Below are positions 25,952 through 35,969 of a stretch of DNA of 64,000 bases, piece by piece. How positions within the stretch are numbered: the first letter of the stretch is position 1; each line of letters starts with the position of its first letter. The notes below the pieces were generated by a model. That model searched no databases. It was not told where the DNA came from and was given only the letters and a program-made list of their open reading frames with translations. The DNA comes from MFD04580-c1 sp963702995 (GTDB lineage Bacteria > Planctomycetota > Phycisphaerae > Tepidisphaerales > Tepidisphaeraceae). The position numbers were made by a program, and so were the translations under genes. The stretch spans positions 2,294,001 through 2,358,000 of the forward strand of contig OY969783.1 in assembly GCA_963702995.1 (NCBI GenBank), given 5' to 3'.

Positions 25952-28553
25952 TTACGGTAACGGCCGGTGGTCGTCGCAGTCGCCTCCTACGGCGGCCGTG
26001 ACCATCACCGTGAAGTTCTTCTGCTCCCAACGGTGATCCGCGACCCAGTTGAACGTGAACACGACGGCGGCACCAACCGGCAGTTCGGCGGTCAGCAGGT
26101 CCGTGACGTATAGGCCGACGCCTGTGTCCCATGCCGGCACGTCCGCTGCCGTAGCCCAACCGTCCGCCGTCCAGTGAACGATCGCGGGAGCCAGCGTCTC
26201 GACCCGCAGGATCTTTCCGTACGGCAGTTCGGCGACCTGCCCGTCAAACCGCCACAGCCAGTGCGGCGATATCGTTCGGTCCTTGAGGTATCGTTTGACA
26301 GTCTGGGGCGGCATGTCGAACACCGCACCGTCGGCCAACGAGCGGATCAGCTTCACATGCTCGGCGTGCGCCCAGACCAGCGGCTGCGCCGAACCGCTCG
26401 GCTGGCCGGGGCACAGGCGCCGCTCGGGCATGGGCTCCGAGTCCCACACCTGCTCGGAGATGAGCCCGGTCTCGCCGGCCATCGACTCCAGGACACCGAG
26501 CAATTGACGAGCGGCGCCAACGTTACCGGAAGCGAGCTCGTAGTGGGCCCGCTCGCCTGCGAACAGCGGCCAGCACCGCCCGACGCCGGTCCGTTCGGAC
26601 GGGCTGCCATCGGCCTTTTCGCCATACCCATCATGGTTGTATCGGTGCCAGGCGGGGCCGCAGGGCGTGTCAACCTTCAGGACGGCATCGATCACGCGAA
26701 CCGTGTTCCGGATTCGCGGGTCGTTCGCGCCCCGCACGCCAAGTCGGACCAACGCCAGGGCGTTGACGCTCACGATCTGGTCGACGGAGAACGTGTTGTC
26801 TCCGTCGAGGTTGGGGATCTTGATCGTCTCGGCGAAAAGGGGGCCCGCATCGCCAGACGGCTCGGCGGCGCGAGCCGGACATAGTACCCGTCCACGCCGA
26901 CCCGCTTGGCCATGTCAGTCCCCTGGACGTACGTCCACCGCTCGATCGAGTCATTCCAGGCGTCGGCCGTCTCGCGAAGAAAAGTGCCCAGCAGCGATTG
27001 GTGGTTTTCGTCGGCCATATCGGCCGCGATCAGGAGGGCGGCGATTATGCTGGCGAGCGTGAAGGCGGTCAGGCCGGCATCCTCCTCCCAGCGGTCCTGC
27101 GGAGACGACGGGCCATGACGGACGATATACCCGGCCGCCTCGCGCACCATAGGCCAGAATCGCCTCAGATCCTGCTCCGCCACGCGCTGGTTCCGACGGG
27201 CCAGGTCCAGCAGAAGGATCGGGGCCGCGACTTCGTCAAGCTGCACGCCGGTCCAGAAGCCGGTGCCGTCCATCCACATGTTTTGGGGCCAGCGGCCGTC
27301 GCCCTCCTGGGTCGTTTGGAAAAACTCGAGCGCACGGACCACTTCGGCCGTCGCCCCGGCGGCCGTCAGAGCGCCGGCCGACTCGCCCGCGTCCCGCGGC
27401 CAGACCAGGTGGTATCCGCCCTCATCGCCGTCACCGTTGGCCGCGCCCCAGGGGAACGACAGGCTCGCGACCGTGCCCCCTTGGAAGTCTTTGGACTCGT
27501 GTACAGCCACCACCGCCACGCTAACGCGGAACGCGCTGCTGTTCGCCTTAGCGCCGGACCGAAGCGGGCGCAGCGACTCGTGCCACGCGCTCCACTGCCG
27601 GGCATAGAGGTCCCGGGCGATGTCGAACCCCCGGTCCAGGCTGGCTCGGGCGCGGTGACCGGCCTCGGCCGCCGAATGCCCAAACCCCAGGGCGAGCGTG
27701 AACTCCCCGCCACAGGCGGCCAGATCGATCTCGCCCGTCAGTGCGACGTTGCCATCGTCGGCCGCGTCGTAGTTCCAGGTCATCCGGTAAGATTGGTGAA
27801 GATCCTGCCAACCATCCGAGACGCCTACATACCCGGCCGACCGGTTTAACCACGGGGCCGAGCAGGCCAGGGCCAGGCCCGTGCTCCCGTGGTCCGCGAG
27901 CAACATGGGAACGCCCTTGAACTCGCCGACGCGGGCGTTGTCGCCTCTCCCCTGGTTGTCCAGATGCGGGGCGAGGAGGACGTACAAGTGATAGTCGGCC
28001 AGGGCGCCCCGTTTCGGCACAAACCGCGTTTGCTGGAGCACGACGTGCCGGTTTGGATCGGCGATGAACGTCTTCTCGATGACGAACCGTCCCTCCCGGC
28101 AGGTGTTGGTCACGAGGAAGCCGGGAATGCCGTCACCAAGCCAGTCGACCTTCGTGTCGGTGCCCGTCGATTCATCGGCAAAGAACGACCGGCCGTCAGT
28201 GACCAGCATCCCCATGTCCTTCACGGCGGGTCGGTCGACGCGCGGATAGTAAACCGCGTCGAGGATGCCGCGGCTGATGGTGAACCAGACGTGGCTCTCC
28301 AGGCTGCGGGCCGCGCCCACGCCGTCCTTTTGGCCGGCTGTCCACCGAGGGGCGAAGCCCGGCTTCCCGGGCGCTAAGTAGGAACGACGAATGATCGATT
28401 ACAGTGTCTGACACGTGTCAGACATCGAAAAACCAGGTTATCACACGGACAACGGGCCTTTTCGCTCGTTTTGGCACGTGAGCGTGCAGTTGGCCGACAA
28501 TAACGTTTCTTTCTGCGGTGCTACTTAGCTTCAAATGGGTCACGATCCCTCAT
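25952..28553 (-). pseudogene. GH15 glucoamylase-type enzyme, interrupted by repeat copy 2 and one frameshift
   Basis: The original start is ATG 28,553 (MRDRDPFE), followed by the 155-bp repeat (28,528-28,374); exact removal continues in frame as APGKPGFAPRWTAGQKDGVG, the family N-terminus. Then come the beta-sandwich and the (alpha/alpha)6 barrel with YHLVWPRDAGESAG, the catalytic acid region DRWEEDAGLTAFTLA and the base region ISEQVWDSEPMP. A one-base shift near 26,860 separates YYVRLA from the rest. The family releases glucose from starch/glycogen ends. The C-terminal ~90 residues, after KDRTISPHWLWR, form an extra beta domain. No signal peptide at the restored start, so a cytoplasmic enzyme is likely. 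Operator-like palindrome 116 bp upstream. Confidence 0.82.
28374..28528 (-). repeat. 155-bp inverted-end repeat (MITE-like), copy 2
   Basis: Exact reverse complement of copy 1, so it lies in the sense direction of the glucoamylase gene, as copy 1 lies in the sense direction of the exchanger. It is inserted after codon 8 of the glucoamylase; deletion of exactly 155 bp restores the frame. No target duplication. Confidence 0.9.
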
Positions 28554-28668
28554 CCGCGACCGTCAGGTCGCATTGGCATTGCACCGGTCAGGGCCGTCCC
28601 CACGGGACGGCGTGGGCCGCTCGGACCTCCCAAGAAGTGATTGCATAAGGCCAATTCAGGCGCCCGTC

Positions 28669-28684
28669 TGTCCGGTGCCGGACA
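28669..28684. promoter_or_regulatory. Palindromic operator TGTCCG-N4-CGGACA upstream of the glucoamylase
   Basis: TGTCCGGTGCCGGACA (extended by C/G to a 7-4-7 repeat) lies 115 bp upstream of the original glucoamylase ATG (28,553, minus strand). The distance resembles that of the phosphoketolase (93 bp) and Crp/Fnr (89 bp) sites. A second hairpin, CCGTCCC/GGGACGG, lies at 28,589-28,607. Confidence 0.55.
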
Positions 28685-29085
28685 GTGAGCCGCTAAAATG
28701 GCCAGGCCCTAGGGTACGCTTCGGGCGCTTGGTTATACGAGCCGAAATCAACTGTCGCTTCGCCGTGGTCTTGTCTCCACAAAAGTCGCCGCTTGGCTCC
28801 CACCAAGGCGACGAATAAGATCAGCAACCCATTTGGCGACTTAACAAACGCGGCGCCGAAATCCTACAAAGCAGTTTATTCGGGGTGACCGGAGCACGAT
28901 TTGTAGGTGCAAGGGCGGATTCCGGGGCAAAAGAAGGTAAGTTTGGCTCAAACTCAGGTGAGTTCGGGCTGAACGTGGCGAAATGCGAATGAGAAAGGTG
29001 GAAGGTTGCCAAGCTTCTTGACTCCGAGGAGAAGGCTCTCGCGCTGCCCGATTAGACATTCGACGCGCTAAGGGCTGAACTTAGT
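28685..29085. other. Intergenic, ~400 bp
   Basis: Between the glucoamylase promoter region and the IS1380 left end. No frame with protein character. Its last bases, CTTAGT (29,080-29,085), are the IS1380 target duplication and were once joined to the 3' end of the DUF2127 gene. Confidence 0.5.
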
Positions 29086-30922
29086 CCTTGAACAAGCGTG
29101 ATTTTCGCCCCCGGGTCCGGCCCTGCGCAAAAAAAGACTCGAAACGCCCGCGTTTTCGTATAATCAGAGAGTTACCAGGCTTTCTGACACGTAGACGCAA
29201 GGAGGCGTTTCGAGTGAACAACACTACACGCAAAAAGTTGGACCGACGCAAGCGGAGAATCGCGAAGCGACTGCGGCCACGCAGCTTTTCGGCACGAGCC
29301 AAGCCGATGTTCGCGGCCGCCAACGTCCACTACGACGTGGCCGGCCGCACCCGCGCCATCGGCCACGGCGGCATTGGGTCGATCCACCTGCTCGCTCGCA
29401 AGGTCGGGCTGATCGACGCGATCGATCGCGACGTGCGACTGCTCAAGGTTCACCTGCCCTATCACGAGTCGGACCACGTTCTGAATATCGCCTACAACGT
29501 GCTGTGCGGCGGCAACTGCCTGCAAGACCTGGAGCGGCTCCGAAACGACGAAGGGCATCTGGACGCGCTGGGGGCCGGCCGCATCCCAGGGCCCTCGACG
29601 GCCGGCGACTTCTGCCGGCGGTTCGAGTCGGCCGAGCAGGTCAACGCCTTGCAGGAGGCGATCAACTCCGCCCGCGTCGGCGTCTGGAAGGAGCAGGACG
29701 CGTCGTTCTTCGACGTGGCGACGATCGACGCCGATGGCACGTTGGCGCCCACCGACGGCGAGTGCAAGGTCGGCATGGACATCAGCTACAACGGCGTCTG
29801 GGGCTACCACGCGGCGGTGGTGTCGCTGGCCAACACCAAGGAGCCGCTCTACCTGCTCAACCGCCCGGGCAACCGCCCCAGCCACGAGGACGTGGCCGCC
29901 TACCTGGACAAGGCCATCGCCCTGACGCTGGGGGCGGGGTTCAAGGCGGTGCGGATGCGGGGGGACACGGACTTCAGCCAGACCGCCCACCTGGACCGCT
30001 GGGACACGTTGGGGAACGTCACGTTCCTGTTCGGGCTGGACGCCCACCCGAACCTCAAGCTCAAGGCCGAAGCGATGGCGGAGCAGTGTTGGTCCGAACT
30101 GAATCGCCCGGCCCGCTACGAGGTGGCCACGGCGGAGCGGGCCAAGCCCGAGAACATTAAGGAGCAGGTCGTCGCCGAGCGGGGCTTCCAGAACCTGCGC
30201 CTGGCGGCCGAGCACGTGGCGGAGATCGACTACCAACCGGTCAAGTGCCACAAGCCCTACCGGCTGATCATCTGCCGCAAGACCCTCGACGTGGAGATGC
30301 ACCAGAGAAAGCTCTGGCAGGACTACCGCTACTTCTTCTTCATCACCAACGACCGTGCCACGCCGGCAAGGGAACTGGTGCTGGAGGCGAACCAACGCTG
30401 CGACCAGGAGAACCTGATCGAGCAGCTGAAGAACGGGGTTCACGCGATGAAGCTGCCCAGCGCCGACCTGGTGAGCAACTGGGCGTACATGGTGATGGCG
30501 AGCCTGGCCTGGAGCCTCAAGGCATGGTGGGGCCTGATGCTCCCGCAGGCCCGGGGGCGTGGCCGCCAGGCCCGCGAGCGGCAGAGGCACGACGTGGTGC
30601 GGATGGAGTTCAAGCGGTTCGTGAACGCGGTGGTGAGGCTGCCCTGCCAGATCCTCCGTAGCGGGCGGCGGCTGATCTACCGGTTGCTGTCGTACAGCCC
30701 ATGGCAGGAGCCGCTATTGGCTGGCGTGGCCGCGTGGCGTACCCGGGCACAACGTTGACGAGGCGAGAAGTTGATGCCGGGGTCAGGATGCCCCGGTTCG
30801 GCGAGGCCTTGTGGACGAGGCGACACGATGCACAACGACATGTCGGACGCGGCCGGGGGCGAAGCGGCGTCGCGCCCCCAACGCGGGCGGTTTGGCACCG
30901 CGGGGGATACGCTTGTTTAAGG
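29086..30922 (+). mobile_element. IS1380-family element, 1,837 bp, complete
   Basis: Ends CCTTGAACAAGCGT (29,086-) and, inverted, CCTTAAACAAGCGT (ending 30,922), with target duplication CTTAGT on both sides (29,080-29,085 and 30,923-30,928). One full-length transposase gene. It landed in the last codons of the DUF2127 gene, replacing only the final three residues. Confidence 0.95.
29214..30758 (+). CDS. IS1380-family transposase
   Basis: 514 residues from GTG 29,214, chosen because a perfect AAGGAGG lies 8 bases before it; the longer frame from 29,088 translates IS end sequence. DDE enzyme: first Asp in FFDVATIDADGTLAPT, second in VRMRGDTDFSQTAHLD, Glu in RCDQENLIEQLKNGVHAM, as in DDE_Tnp_1 members of this family. 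No frameshift or missing residue, so the element may be active. Confidence 0.93.
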   Translation: MNNTTRKKLDRRKRRIAKRLRPRSFSARAKPMFAAANVHYDVAGRTRAIGHGGIGSIHLLARKVGLIDAIDRDVRLLKVHLPYHESDHVLNIAYNVLCGGNCLQDLERLRNDEGHLDALGAGRIPGPSTAGDFCRRFESAEQVNALQEAINSARVGVWKEQDASFFDVATIDADGTLAPTDGECKVGMDISYNGVWGYHAAVVSLANTKEPLYLLNRPGNRPSHEDVAAYLDKAIALTLGAGFKAVRMRGDTDFSQTAHLDRWDTLGNVTFLFGLDAHPNLKLKAEAMAEQCWSELNRPARYEVATAERAKPENIKEQVVAERGFQNLRLAAEHVAEIDYQPVKCHKPYRLIICRKTLDVEMHQRKLWQDYRYFFFITNDRATPARELVLEANQRCDQENLIEQLKNGVHAMKLPSADLVSNWAYMVMASLAWSLKAWWGLMLPQARGRGRQARERQRHDVVRMEFKRFVNAVVRLPCQILRSGRRLIYRLLSYSPWQEPLLAGVAAWRTRAQR

Positions 30923-31399
30923 CTTAGTTCGGCGCAACCGCTTGTATTCGAGCCAGGTGATGACGATCACGAACAGGTCGAGCGCCGTGAGGACCAGGAG
31001 CCAGGCCGAGCGAGTGTGCGCGTAGCGGTAGATTTGATACGCCACGAACAATCCGAAAGCGATCATGGCAACCGGGAAGGCCCACAGGTGCTTTCGGAGC
31101 AGCCCCCAGACCAGCGCGACCTTTATGACGCCGTGCCACAGCAGAAAGACCGCGGCGAAGAGTTCGGTGGAGAAAGAAAGATGGTTAGCCGCGTGCAAGA
31201 GATGGATGGAGACGAAATCGTTCGGGTCTTCGCTGAGTTCGTTCTGCGTGAGCAGCCGCACGATGTGATTGATCTGGTGGGGATTGAGAAGCAGCAGCAG
31301 GACGCCGCCGACGATTTCGAGCACGCCATCGACGAACTTCGCCCATATGGCGATGTCGAAGAGAAGGTGAATCGTTTTGCCTTTGTCTTGCGGCTTCAT
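30917..31399 (-). CDS. DUF2127 membrane protein
   Basis: 160 residues, four membrane helices. HLLFDIAIWAKFVDGVLEIVGG is the characteristic first helix of DUF2127; later come WHGVIKVALVWGLL and LWAFPVAMIAFGLFVAYQIY. Function unknown. The last residue (Pro) and the stop codon are supplied by IS1380; the original end would have been Phe-Ser-Pro. Divergent from the slipin gene, with a shared operator-like site between them (31,445-31,460, 46 bp from this start). Confidence 0.85.
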   Translation of the reverse strand: MKPQDKGKTIHLLFDIAIWAKFVDGVLEIVGGVLLLLLNPHQINHIVRLLTQNELSEDPNDFVSIHLLHAANHLSFSTELFAAVFLLWHGVIKVALVWGLLRKHLWAFPVAMIAFGLFVAYQIYRYAHTRSAWLLVLTALDLFVIVITWLEYKRLRRTKP

Positions 31400-31444
31400 T
31401 TCGCTCGCGGCATTGTACGCATGTCTGGAAAACTTTCGGGCAAT

Positions 31445-31460
31445 GGTCCGATAGCGGACA
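31445..31460. promoter_or_regulatory. Operator-like palindrome GTCCG-ATAG-CGGAC between DUF2127 and slipin
   Basis: GGTCCGATAGCGGACA; the inner 5-4-5 repeat is perfect. It lies 34 bp before the slipin start and 46 bp before the divergent DUF2127 start, so it could serve either. Third copy of the motif. Confidence 0.5.
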
Positions 31461-31493
31461 GTCGGGAGCCACGACTTGCCCTACGTTCGGGGG

Positions 31494-32456
31494 ATGAAAA
31501 CCACCAGTTCATTCCCGGCCCTCGTGGCCTTCGTGATCATTCTGATTGGGGGCGGCCTGGCTTACGCAACTTACACGCCGACGGCGCACGTCGTGCCGAT
31601 CTGCATCGGCGTCTTCACGGCTCTGATCGCAGGGGTCTCGGGCGTGTCGATCAGGGTCGCCGATCAGTGGGACAAGGCTGTCATCTTGCGATTGGGCAAG
31701 TTCCACTCACTCAAGGGTCCGGGGCTGTTCTTCCTGATCCCGGTCCTGGACTCGATCCCGTACTGGATCGATACCCGCGTCCTCACCACCGGTTTTAAGG
31801 CCGAGAAGACGCTTACCAAGGACACCGTGCCGGTCAACGTGGACGCGGTCCTGTTCTGGAAAGTAGTGGACCCTAAGCTCGCGGCCCTCGGCGTCGCCGA
31901 CTACCGGAGCGCCATCAGTTGGGCGAGCCAGACCGCGCTGCGGGACGTGATCGGGAAGACCGTCCTGGCCGACATGCTCGAGGGCCGCGACAAGATCAGC
32001 TCCGTTCTGCAGAAGATCATCGACGAGCGGACCGAGCCCTGGGGCATCAGCGTCATCTCGGTGGAGGTCAAGGACGTCCTGATCCCCGAGTCGCTCGAGA
32101 AGGCGATGTCGATGCAGGCCCAGGCCGAGCGCGAGCGGCAGGCTCGTGTCATTCTCGGTGATTCCGAGCGCCAGGTGGCGGAGAAGTTTGCCGAGGCCGC
32201 AAAGAGCTATCAGCACAACCCCGTCGCCTTTCACCTGCGGGCGATGAACATGCTTTATGAAGGCTTGAAGGAAAACGCCACCATCGTGATTGTCCCCAGC
32301 ACCGCCGTGGAGAGCATGCAGCTCGGCGGGCTTGCCGGGCTGACGGCGCTGACGATGGGGATCGGCCAGGACGGCGCAGCCAAGCAGCCCGCGGGCAACG
32401 GCGCCCAAACCGACGGCAACGGCAAGCCGACCGAGGCCGATCTCCTCATGCGCTAA
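31494..32456 (+). CDS. Slipin (SPFH/stomatin-like) membrane protein
   Basis: About 320 residues from ATG 31,494 (MKTTSSFPAL). Two N-terminal hydrophobic segments forming a hairpin, then the SPFH domain: DQWDKAVILRLGKFHSLKGP, GLFFLIPVLDSIPYWIDTR, DTVPVNVDAVLFWKVVDP. A coiled-coil region follows (AQAERERQARVILGDSERQV) and an AATTAL-like tail (GGLAGLTALTMG). Oligomeric scaffold in the cytoplasmic membrane; slipins often pair with a NfeD protease-like protein, which is absent here. A histidine phosphatase follows 76 bp downstream. Confidence 0.9.
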   Translation: MKTTSSFPALVAFVIILIGGGLAYATYTPTAHVVPICIGVFTALIAGVSGVSIRVADQWDKAVILRLGKFHSLKGPGLFFLIPVLDSIPYWIDTRVLTTGFKAEKTLTKDTVPVNVDAVLFWKVVDPKLAALGVADYRSAISWASQTALRDVIGKTVLADMLEGRDKISSVLQKIIDERTEPWGISVISVEVKDVLIPESLEKAMSMQAQAERERQARVILGDSERQVAEKFAEAAKSYQHNPVAFHLRAMNMLYEGLKENATIVIVPSTAVESMQLGGLAGLTALTMGIGQDGAAKQPAGNGAQTDGNGKPTEADLLMR

Positions 32457-32532
32457 CGGCAGCGTGTTCGACCCGCTCGACAACACCCGACCGGCTCCGA
32501 CCGGGGCGTTGGCGCGGGAAAAGCGTTCCCGT

Positions 32533-33150
32533 ATGAATATGGATCACGCAACACGCCTCCCCCGGCTCTTCGTCCTTCGCCACGGTGATACCGACTGGTT
32601 GGACGCAAGGAAGCACACCGGACGGACTGACGTCCCGTTGAACGCCCGGGGCGAGCAGCACGCCCGTGAGCTCGGGGCTCGACTGGTCAGAGAGCGGTTC
32701 GCCCGGGTGTTTGTCAGCCCGTTATCGCGCGTCCGCCGCACGTGCCAGCTTGCCGGGCTCGGCGCCCGGGCCGAGGTCGATCAGGACCTGACCGAATGGG
32801 ACTACGGGCAATATGAAGGCCTCCTGACCTCCGTTGTCCATCGCACCCGCCCCGACTGGTACCTCTTCCGCGACGGCGCGCCCGGCGGCGAGTCACCCGA
32901 GCAGGTCGCGGCCCGCGCGGACCTATTTCTTGAGCGGGTGCGACCGACCGACGGCGATATAGCTGCGTTCTCCAGCGGTCAGGTGATTCGCATGATCGCG
33001 GCTCGGTGGCTGGGGCTGCCCCCGTTGGCGGCCAAGCATTTCTATACTCGGACCGCAAGCTTGGGGATCCTGGGTTACGAACACAATCGGGGGCAGCCCG
33101 TCGTGCGTCTCTGGGATGACGCAGGCAGTCTTGACGGATGTTTAGAATGA
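32533..33150 (+). CDS. Histidine phosphatase (phosphoglycerate-mutase superfamily)
   Basis: 205 residues. Catalytic motif LFVLRHGDTDW (RHG, His phosphorylated), then Arg in VFVSPLSRVRRTCQ, the acidic partner in LTEWDYGQYEGL, and the second His position replaced: FSSGQVIRMIAARW has SSGQ where many members have SHG. The substrate could be a sugar phosphate or phosphoprotein. Start ATG 32,533 lies close to the conserved core; an upstream ATG (32,464) would add 23 residues. Confidence 0.8.
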   Translation: MNMDHATRLPRLFVLRHGDTDWLDARKHTGRTDVPLNARGEQHARELGARLVRERFARVFVSPLSRVRRTCQLAGLGARAEVDQDLTEWDYGQYEGLLTSVVHRTRPDWYLFRDGAPGGESPEQVAARADLFLERVRPTDGDIAAFSSGQVIRMIAARWLGLPPLAAKHFYTRTASLGILGYEHNRGQPVVRLWDDAGSLDGCLE

Positions 33151-33317
33151 TCGTGACGCGGCCGTAAGCGGTCAAGCGTGGCTCACGTTCGATGTGCCGA
33201 TGCCTTCGGATGGTAACACTTCAGCCGTCTGCCGGCCTTGACGCCGGTTGGGTCTTTAATATTCGCAATGTTCGGGTGGTGTACGGGTTGCGCGATCCGT
33301 TTCCGCCGGGTACATAA

Positions 33318-34446
33318 TGCGGGATACCGCCCGACACGCAACAACTTCCCGACCTGAACACGATCCTCGAGGCCGCCAAGCGCGGCGACCTTACCGAGGC
33401 CCTGGCCAAGGTGCTGCCCCTTCTGGGCGCCGAGGCCGTTGTCTTCTTCGCCTTGGCCATGGCGCAGCATGTCGCCGGTCTTTCCCCGGCCACGCCGCCC
33501 GCCCCTTCGCCGTCAACGCCGTCAGCCATGGTGCCCGTCTACCAGAAGCCCCCGACTCGACGTCGCGCCAAGACGCCCGGCGCCAAGCAGGGTCATCCCG
33601 GCAGCCGACGCCCCGTCCCGCCCAAGATCGACGCCCACATCGACTGCCGCCTGCCTTGCTGCCCCGACTGCGGCGGTAAACTCGCCCGACGCGGCCGCTC
33701 CCGCAGCCGCATCATTGAGGACATCCCACAAGCCATCACGCCGGTGGTGACCCAGTACACCCTCCACCGCGACTATTGCCCGGCCTGCGACAAGGACGTT
33801 GAGCCCGTCGTCCCCGACGCACTGCCCAATGCGACGCTGGGGCATCGGGTCGTGGCCCTTAGCGCTTACCTGCACTACGGCCTGGGCGTCACGCTGGCCA
33901 ACCTCCAGGACGTGCTAAGCACCTGCCTGGCCACGCTCGTCTCGGCCGGCGGGCTCGTGGACGCCTGGCGTCGCCTGGGCAAGGCCCTGCTCCCCTGGTA
34001 CCTGCAGATTGCCCAGGAGGCCAAGGCATCGGCCGTGCTCCAGGCCGATGAGACCGGCTGGCGGGTGAGCGGGCAGACCCACTGGCTCTGGTGCTTCTGC
34101 AACGGCCACTGTTGTTACTACATGATCGACCGCGGCCGCGGGTCGCCGGCGTTGAAGAAGTTCTTCACCGAAGCTTTCCAAGGCACGCTGGTGCATGACT
34201 TTTGGGCGCCGTACGAGGCCGTCTGCGCCGAGGAGCACCAATACTGCCTGCCGCACCTGCTGCGCGAGCTGGTGAAGGTGGACGAGCACAACCGCTCAAC
34301 CGAATGGAAGGCGTTCAGCAAGCAGCTCAAGCGGCTGGCCCGCGATGGCATCCGCCTGCGCAAGCGGCCGGGCTTCACCCCCGAGCTGTACCGTTCTCGA
34401 ATCCGCCTGATCCACCAGCGTCTGTGCGCGCTGGCCGACACGCCCT
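33318..34446 (+). pseudogene. IS66 transposase (TnpC), N-terminal part
   Basis: Reads PDLNTILEAAKRGDLTEAL, a linker, the zinc-finger segment CCPDCGGKLARRGR ... CPACDKDVEP, then the DDE_Tnp_IS66 domain with SAVLQADETGWRVSGQTHW (first Asp), TLVHDFWAPY (second Asp) and YCLPHLLRELVKV. It breaks off after RLCALADTP at 34,446. The missing end, with the catalytic Glu, is at 37,578. Start codon not certain (GTG/ATG near 33,310-33,330). Confidence 0.88.
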
Positions 34447-34571
34447 ATCCAAGAAAGGCTTTCGATTGTCAAGCCCGTTTCAAGGGTGCAACACCTCTTC
34501 GGGTGTGGCCAATCTTTGTGGCCTTGGGCTAATATACGCGTGGCTCCGCCCTTTGATGGCAAGGAGGCCTC

Positions 34572-35969
34572 ATGGACCGCGACGCAGTCAAGCGTGCGCT
34601 CAATGAACAGATCGAACAATCTCTGGAGAAGGCATTGGACGCGGTGGAGCACGCGCCCGATGGGAGTTGGATCGCCGCCAGCGAGTGGCAGGTCCGCGAG
34701 ATTTTCCAGAAGCTCATGAGCGAATCGTATCAGCAGATATTGCAGGCCCGCATGGATGCCGCCCCTCAGGCGGCTTTTTCCCCCTCTGGATCAGCGAAAG
34801 CTCAAAAGCAAAGGAAAGCGTCTGATCAGCGTGCTGACCGCCGACGGTGAAGTGCGTCTTTGTCGCAAATACTTCTGGTCCAAGGCGTGTGGGGGCGTTT
34901 GTCCGGCCGATGAGTTGTCGGGCGTCGCCAAGTCAACCGTTTCGCCGGGTGCGATGGAATTGTGTTGTCTAATGGGCATCGGGCAGGACTTTGCCCAAGC
35001 CAGCGAGGACCTGAGGCGTGTGGGGGGCATCGGCACAAGCAAAGAGCGGCTGCGGGCCATTGTCGAGGGCACCGGCCAGGATGTTCGAAAGGTCCGCGAC
35101 AGCGGCAAGTTGGCTCCGGCATGGACGACGCCGCAGGCGAAGCTGGACGACGGCACGAGCCGGGTCTACACCGGCATCGACGGGGTGATGGCGCCGACGG
35201 TGACCCAGGACGAAAAGGACAAACGCCGGAAAAGGCACGTGGAGCGTCGAAAACAGCGGGAAAAAGCCGGGTTGGGCAATGCCAAGCCCCTACCCCAGCG
35301 GCGTGTCGGCAGCGATGAGCGTTACAAGGAGATGAAGATCGGGGTCTTCTACGACCAGCCCAAGCAACGTCGCCATGTGTTCGTCAGCGAAAATGACGGC
35401 AAGGCTTTCGGCAAGCTGCTGGGCCGGCATGCATCGCTGATCAACCTGGAAGCAGCCGACTGCGCCTTGTCGCTGACTGACGGGGCCAAGTGGATCTGGC
35501 GTCAGGTGGTCACCTGGCTGGTGTGCCTCACGGCGGTGCTGCTGGACTTTTACCACCTGGCCCAGCATGTGCATGAGGCGGCTCGATGTTGCCTGGGCCA
35601 GGGCGAGAAAGCGCGGGCCTGGGCCAGTGCGGCGTTGAAAGACGTCAAGCAGGGCGGAGCCAAGGCCCTGTTGGCCACCATTGATGCCTTGGACAAACAG
35701 GTGCGTGCTCCGCACAAGAAAAAAGCCATCTCTAACCTGCGCAAGTACGTCTGGAAGCGACGTGAGATGCTCGATTACCCCACTGCCTTGGCCAAAGGCT
35801 GGGATATCGGCTCAGGCCCACCGAAGCGACCTGTAAGACCCTGACCTTGCGGCTGAAACGGCCGGGAATGAAATGGGACCGCGACCATGCTGCGCAGATG
35901 ATGAATCTGATCGCCATGCGTGAGAGCGGGCAGTGGAAAGCCTACTGGACTCAGCGAGCGGCGGCGTAA
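34572..35969 (+). pseudogene. ISKra4-family transposase, three frame segments
   Basis: Strong AAGGAGG at 34,561, ATG 34,572. Segment 1: DRDAVKRALNEQIEQSLEKA to QAAFSP. A shift in the TTTTTCCCCC run (~34,780) leads to QRKLKSKGKRLISVLTADGE, then TGIDGVMAPTVTQDE (first catalytic Asp), ALSLTDGAKWIWR (second Asp) and LLDFYHLAQHVHEAA. A second shift near 35,825 leads to SGPTEATCKTLTLRLKRPGM and the normal end WTQRAAA. ISKra4 transposases can use frameshifting, so the first shift might be programmed; the second looks like damage. Confidence 0.8.

Noticed and set aside
25423..28373. Invertible DNA switch between the two inverted 155-bp repeats
   Set aside because: Inversion would not rebuild either the exchanger or the glucoamylase, and there is no recombinase or promoter arrangement suggesting a switch; treated only as a structural risk.
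28196..28414. Reading frames starting MSDTVIDHSSFLLS out of both 155-bp repeats (also 25,382-25,630)
   Set aside because: The shared start lies inside the repeat and reads into different wrong frames of the two host genes, so it is not a conserved gene.
28589..28607. CCGTCCC/GGGACGG hairpin as a fifth copy of the operator
   Set aside because: Half-sites and the 3-base spacing differ from GTCCG-N4-CGGAC.
29172..30590. Long minus-strand frame opposite the IS1380 transposase
   Set aside because: Antisense shadow; the plus-strand transposase has the catalytic motifs, a perfect RBS and IS ends around it.
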